Shown here: one piece after another, positions 53,158-54,018 of the stretch | Position numbering within the stretch: position 1 is the stretch's first letter | How the letters are laid out: the number at the start of each line of letters is the position of its first letter | Source of the DNA: Desulfobacteraceae bacterium | GTDB taxonomy: Bacteria > Desulfobacterota > Desulfobacteria > Desulfobacterales > Desulfobacteraceae | NCBI GenBank assembly: GCA_016744295.1 | Contig: JADGEQ010000046.1 | Span: forward strand, 1-54,018 | Length of the DNA stretch: 54,018 bases | Direction of reading: 5' to 3' | Translations under genes and position numbers: made by a program | The notes under the pieces: model-generated | The model's database searches: none | Told to the model about the DNA's origin: nothing | The model's input: only the letters and a program-made list of their open reading frames with translations

Positions 53158-53922
53158 TCAAAATTCAGTTCTCCAGGCTTTTCCATTTTTATATGATTGT
53201 AGACGTTTTTTGAAATCCATCATCATCTCATTATTACCATCATCAATTAAATTGATTGCTTTTTCTTGTGTCACGATTGCATCTGGAAATTTGAATTGTT
53301 CAGCATAGACAGCTGCCAAAGTATCTAAGTTTTCAGGGATAGAACTAAACCTTATCGCTTTCTGAGCAAAGAAAAATGCTTTTTTCCCATCCCGATATTT
53401 TTCATCTGGACATGTAGCTAATAGCCAAGCATATTTATTTAGGGCTTCTTCATTTTGAGGGTTCAATCCTATAGCTTTTAATAGTTGTGAAGAAACTTTT
53501 TCATAATCTTTTTTAATATACCATATTTTTGCATTCAGAAGATGTATCTGATCATTATCCTGAATATAGGTTTCATTGTTCCGTGATGCTATTTTCAATC
53601 CCATATTGCAGTCAATGAGAGCCTTATCAGCATTTCCTTCTCCAACCCAAGCTGTTGCTCTGTTAAAGTATGCCTCAGAATAGTTTGATTTTAAATTAAT
53701 TGCCTGGGTGAAATCTACAATTGCTGCCTGATAATCTTTTTTAATCAACCATACAACCCCTCGACCTAAAAAAGCTTTTGGATTTTTAGGATCATTTTTA
53801 ATAGCAAAGTTATAGTATTCCATTGCAAGGTCATATTTGCCTTGAGAAATTTTTAAGTTTCCTCGATTTACATAGTAATCCTCGTGAAATGTACACCCAA
53901 TTATAATAGAAGTTGAAATCAA
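53158..53922 (-). CDS. TPR-repeat protein, probable lipoprotein
   Basis: About 254 residues made mostly of tetratricopeptide repeats, for example YDLAMEYYNFAIKNDPKNPK and DYQAAIVDFTQAINLKSNYS. Near the start STSIIIGC looks like a lipobox, with RNTLTLL encoded just upstream, so it was probably a signal peptide. No ATG is available: the frame is closed at 53949 and the only starts are TTG (53922) or ATT (53946), neither with a ribosome site. Either a rare start is used or the 5' end is damaged. A protein-interaction role in the envelope is likely; the partner is unknown. Confidence 0.65.
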   Translation of the reverse strand: MISTSIIIGCTFHEDYYVNRGNLKISQGKYDLAMEYYNFAIKNDPKNPKAFLGRGVVWLIKKDYQAAIVDFTQAINLKSNYSEAYFNRATAWVGEGNADKALIDCNMGLKIASRNNETYIQDNDQIHLLNAKIWYIKKDYEKVSSQLLKAIGLNPQNEEALNKYAWLLATCPDEKYRDGKKAFFFAQKAIRFSSIPENLDTLAAVYAEQFKFPDAIVTQEKAINLIDDGNNEMMMDFKKRLQSYKNGKAWRTEF

Positions 53923-54018
53923 TAGTGTAAGCGTGTTTCTGTAAATTTATTTTTTAACCGAGAACCAGGAAGATGGGATCCTGGGTGTTGAAAAAGCTGG
54001 GTCAAAACTTAGTATTCC

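Overview
The window looks like a chromosomal segment of a strictly anaerobic, dissimilatory sulfate-reducing Desulfobacterota (Desulfobacterales-like). The evidence is a 16-haem Hmc transmembrane complex with its rrf2 gene, a periplasmic [NiFeSe] hydrogenase that needs selenocysteine, HdrA/MvhD/HdrD-type electron-transfer proteins, a ferredoxin-dependent 2-oxoacid oxidoreductase and a TRAP/Lut hydroxy-acid operon. No rRNA, tRNA, CRISPR array, prophage or intact insertion sequence was seen.

Layout. 1-2916 (minus): P-loop ATPase, ferredoxin and the alpha, beta and (cut) gamma subunits of a VOR/KOR-type 2-oxoacid:ferredoxin oxidoreductase. 3110-10644 (minus): dctPQM-lutABC-larA-like operon for import and oxidation of a 2-hydroxy acid, probably lactate, divergent from a GntR/FadR-type regulator (10933-11667) with a perfect TGGTC-A-GACCA operator between them. 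11714-14279 (minus): an overlapping pair, radical SAM enzyme plus DRE-TIM (isopropylmalate/homocitrate synthase-like) enzyme, of unknown pathway. 14514-26267: a signalling island around a SulP anion transporter. It holds a complete histidine kinase, two short kinase-like proteins that keep the H-box but show no ATP-binding boxes, three stand-alone receivers, a cytidylate-kinase-like/BON-like/receiver fusion, a left-handed beta-helix protein, a degenerate NtrC-type regulator and three receiver remnants. 26444-27574: class V aminotransferase.

27728-32552 (plus): hypC-hypF-hypD-hypE. On the other strand lie the maturation protease (32696-33181) and the [NiFeSe] hydrogenase (33309-35812). The large-subunit gene reads through an in-frame UGA (selenocysteine 481) followed by a SECIS-like hairpin. 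36374-43919 (plus): an unusual HdrA whose N-terminus is a helix-turn-helix domain, then MvhD, an HdrD-like protein, an FrhB-like protein and an L-cysteine desulfidase. 44032-50957 (minus): hmcABCDEF and rrf2, including a 39-residue hmcD. The right end has a YbgC thioesterase, a DUF3795 protein, about 800 bp of non-coding sequence with inverted repeats, and a TPR lipoprotein-like gene.

How it fits together: periplasmic H2 is oxidised by HysAB (matured by HypCDEF plus the protease), electrons probably pass through periplasmic cytochromes to HmcA and across the membrane through HmcB-E to the cytoplasmic HmcF. The Hdr-type cluster handles cytoplasmic electron pairs. Lactate-type acids and 2-oxoacids feed reduced carriers. 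The most novel-looking items are the SulP-linked signalling island, the HTH-HdrA fusion, and a recurrent pattern of degenerate 9-19 bp tandem repeats placed at or just beyond gene 3' ends.
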